A stretch of 64,000 nt of DNA from Eutypella sp. D-1 (taxonomy: Eukaryota > Ascomycota > Sordariomycetes > Xylariales > Diatrypaceae): assembly GCA_023313575.1 (NCBI GenBank), contig JAJTTP010000003.1:434001-498000 (forward strand). The letters run 5' to 3'. Position numbers and translations under genes: made by a program. The notes below the pieces were generated by a model, which saw only the letters and a list, made by a program, of their open reading frames with translations, was not told where the DNA came from and searched no databases. This document shows positions 62,701 through 64,000 of the stretch, one piece after another (the first letter of the stretch is position 1; each line of letters starts with the position of its first letter).

Positions 62701-63075
62701 TGTTCATTGTGACGTGGACAGGTGCCGTGCTATGCCACGATTTATTAATGTATATGTATGTGTGTATGTGTGTATGTGTATAGACCCAGTCCCCTCCGCT
62801 GTCTATACACAAGAAAGACGCCCGATTCATTATCTAGAGGATTAGGAGTGAGTGCAGGGGTAGATAGGTATCGAGGACAATACATCTAGATTCTCCATGG
62901 CTTATGGGCCAGTTCTGAGTAGGAAACATAGTACTGCCAGTTACCAAAATCAACTACGTAGTAAAGGCTAACAAGGGAACAAACAGAGGAAGAAGGAGAA
63001 AACCAGCTCGTATTTCAACATGCTTTAAACAAGGAGCGTACACAGTAACCTTAAGTATCGATCTCTATCAACTGT
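59751..63075. other. 3.3-kb gene-free spacer
   Basis: Promoter side of the DUF3074 gene on the left and 3' side of the D-glutamate cyclase-like gene on the right. It includes one TACCTAGGTA copy at 61676, several TACCTACC arrays (for example 62490-62507), a C run at 62009-62020 and (ATGTGT)n near 62749-62780. No supported gene. Confidence 0.5.
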
Positions 63076-63978
63076 TTATTTCTTCAAGATGTCCGAGTCG
63101 CGACTATCCAGCGCGATCATGTATCCGGGGGAATGCGACATGATGACGCCCTCCAAACCAGCCCGCATGACAGCCTCCTGCGGCGTGACGCCGCAGCCCC
63201 AGAACACGGGAACCAACTCCTCCGAGCCCTCATACGCGCCCAACTTCCGCCCGTCCCGGGCGAGGGGCACATCCCCCCAATCAGGCACGTCGATGTCCGC
63301 GATCCCCAGGGCGCGGAGGGCATCCCAGCCCCAAGCAATCGGCTCGCCGTGCGTCGCCACGTAGGGCCGCGTGATATCGCGCACCGTCTCGACGTCCGCG
63401 GCCCGGTAGGCCCGCATCGAGACCACGTAGGTGCCGCCGGTGAAGACGCCGGCGGGACACAGCGGCACGCTGGTGCGGTACATGGCGATGTTGCGGCCGA
63501 GCGTAGTGTGCAGCGGGGTCAGCCCGGCGTCCGCGAGCGCCGTCTCGAAGCTGTACGAGCACCCGACCAGGAAGGCGACATGGTCGGGCGTCCAGTCGTC
63601 CACGATGTCGCGCGCGTCCCGCTTCGCCAGCTTTGAATCCACGTACACGTTATACCGCGGGATGTCGCGCCGGATGTCGGCGTCCGCGCCCAGGATCGCG
63701 TGCCCGTCTGGCACGGACCCCAGGTGCGACGTCACGGCGTCCCAGACCCCGGGGCCCGCGGACTCGGCGATCAGCGGGCAGGGGACCGGGTTCCGGGCGC
63801 ACAGGATGCGGAAGTCCGAGGCGTAGCGCGAGGGCAGCGCGATCAGGTTCGCCTGTAGGTAGGTCGGCGCAAGACCCGACGTCGGGGGACACTCGTGGTT
63901 TCGGGCGAACAGCCGGACGTCCCTCCCGGTCTTGAGGGAGTCGAGAGACACGGCCGCGGAAGAATTGTTCTGAGCCAT
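63076..63978 (-). CDS. D-glutamate cyclase-like / putative hydro-lyase (DUF1445)
   Basis: A single exon of 300 residues, the usual length for the family, complete from the ATG at 63978 to the stop at 63076. Conserved family blocks are NPVPCPLIAESAGPG, DADIRRDIPRYNVY, DHVAFLVGCSYSFETAL, NIAMYRTSVP, FTGGTYVVSMRAY and VPVFWGCGVTPQEAVMRAG, ending with SHSPGYMIALD. The mammalian relative is a mitochondrial D-glutamate cyclase making 5-oxo-D-proline; bacterial members are annotated as putative hydro-lyases. I see no clear N-terminal targeting peptide, so cytosolic location is likely. Substrate in this organism is inferred only from the family. The gene lacks introns and is GC-rich. Confidence 0.9.
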   Translation of the reverse strand: MAQNNSSAAVSLDSLKTGRDVRLFARNHECPPTSGLAPTYLQANLIALPSRYASDFRILCARNPVPCPLIAESAGPGVWDAVTSHLGSVPDGHAILGADADIRRDIPRYNVYVDSKLAKRDARDIVDDWTPDHVAFLVGCSYSFETALADAGLTPLHTTLGRNIAMYRTSVPLCPAGVFTGGTYVVSMRAYRAADVETVRDITRPYVATHGEPIAWGWDALRALGIADIDVPDWGDVPLARDGRKLGAYEGSEELVPVFWGCGVTPQEAVMRAGLEGVIMSHSPGYMIALDSRDSDILKK

Positions 63979-64000
63979 CGTGCTGCTGCAAGAATAGACT

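Overview
The window looks like nuclear chromosomal DNA of a filamentous ascomycete, most likely a Sordariomycete. Genes are monocistronic and lie on both strands. Most introns are 53-104 nt, with GT-AG borders and CTAAC/CTGAC-type branch sites. The recognisable proteins are conserved fungal housekeeping families: Urb2, Mic10, Tim23, Trm732/THADA, Tea4/Bud14, NRDE-2, a CLC antiporter and a CDC25-type RasGEF. Family names come from reading the translated sequence; no database search was possible, so class-level taxonomy is inference.

Layout. 1-2437 (+): the 3' part of a RasGEF gene that begins outside the window. 4784-8231 (-): NRDE-2 homologue. 10210-13167 (+): CLC chloride/proton antiporter. 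15161-16486 (-): DUF4419 protein. 20728-25029 (-): Urb2, with a 42-nt first coding exon. 25691-26058 (+): Mic10, divergent from Urb2. 26777-27430 (-): acidic single-pass membrane protein. 27979-28508 (+): tentative two-exon small gene. 28773-29855 (-): Gfd2-like RNase H-fold protein with a degenerate nuclease site. About 30.3-32.0 kb: a cluster of short coding-like segments that may be decayed genes. 33881-38134 (+): Tea4/Bud14-type SH3 polarity factor with an 896-nt first intron. 41381-42164 (+): unrecognised four-helix membrane protein. 44445-46048 (-): Pro/Gln-rich protein. 47471-48721 (-): unrecognised protein with a GC-AG intron. 49381-50173 (-): Tim23. 51089-56373 (+): nine-exon Trm732/THADA gene, with a second GC-AG intron. 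57375-59750 (-): DUF3074 protein with a long coiled coil. 63076-63978 (-): D-glutamate cyclase-like enzyme (DUF1445).

There is no biosynthetic cluster, no intact transposon, no rRNA and no CRISPR. The genes serve separate processes: signalling and polarity (RasGEF, Tea4), RNA and ribosome biology (NRDE-2, Urb2, Trm732, Gfd2-like) and mitochondrial membrane organisation and import (Mic10, Tim23). Spacers between genes are long, up to 4.2 kb. They carry microsatellites and at least twelve exact copies of the palindrome TACCTAGGTA, which I found in no exon.

Most likely to be new: the relic segments at 30.3-32.0 kb, the dispersed palindrome, the small spliced gene at 28 kb, the degenerate Gfd2-like protein and the two GC-AG introns. 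I found no convincing new multi-gene system.
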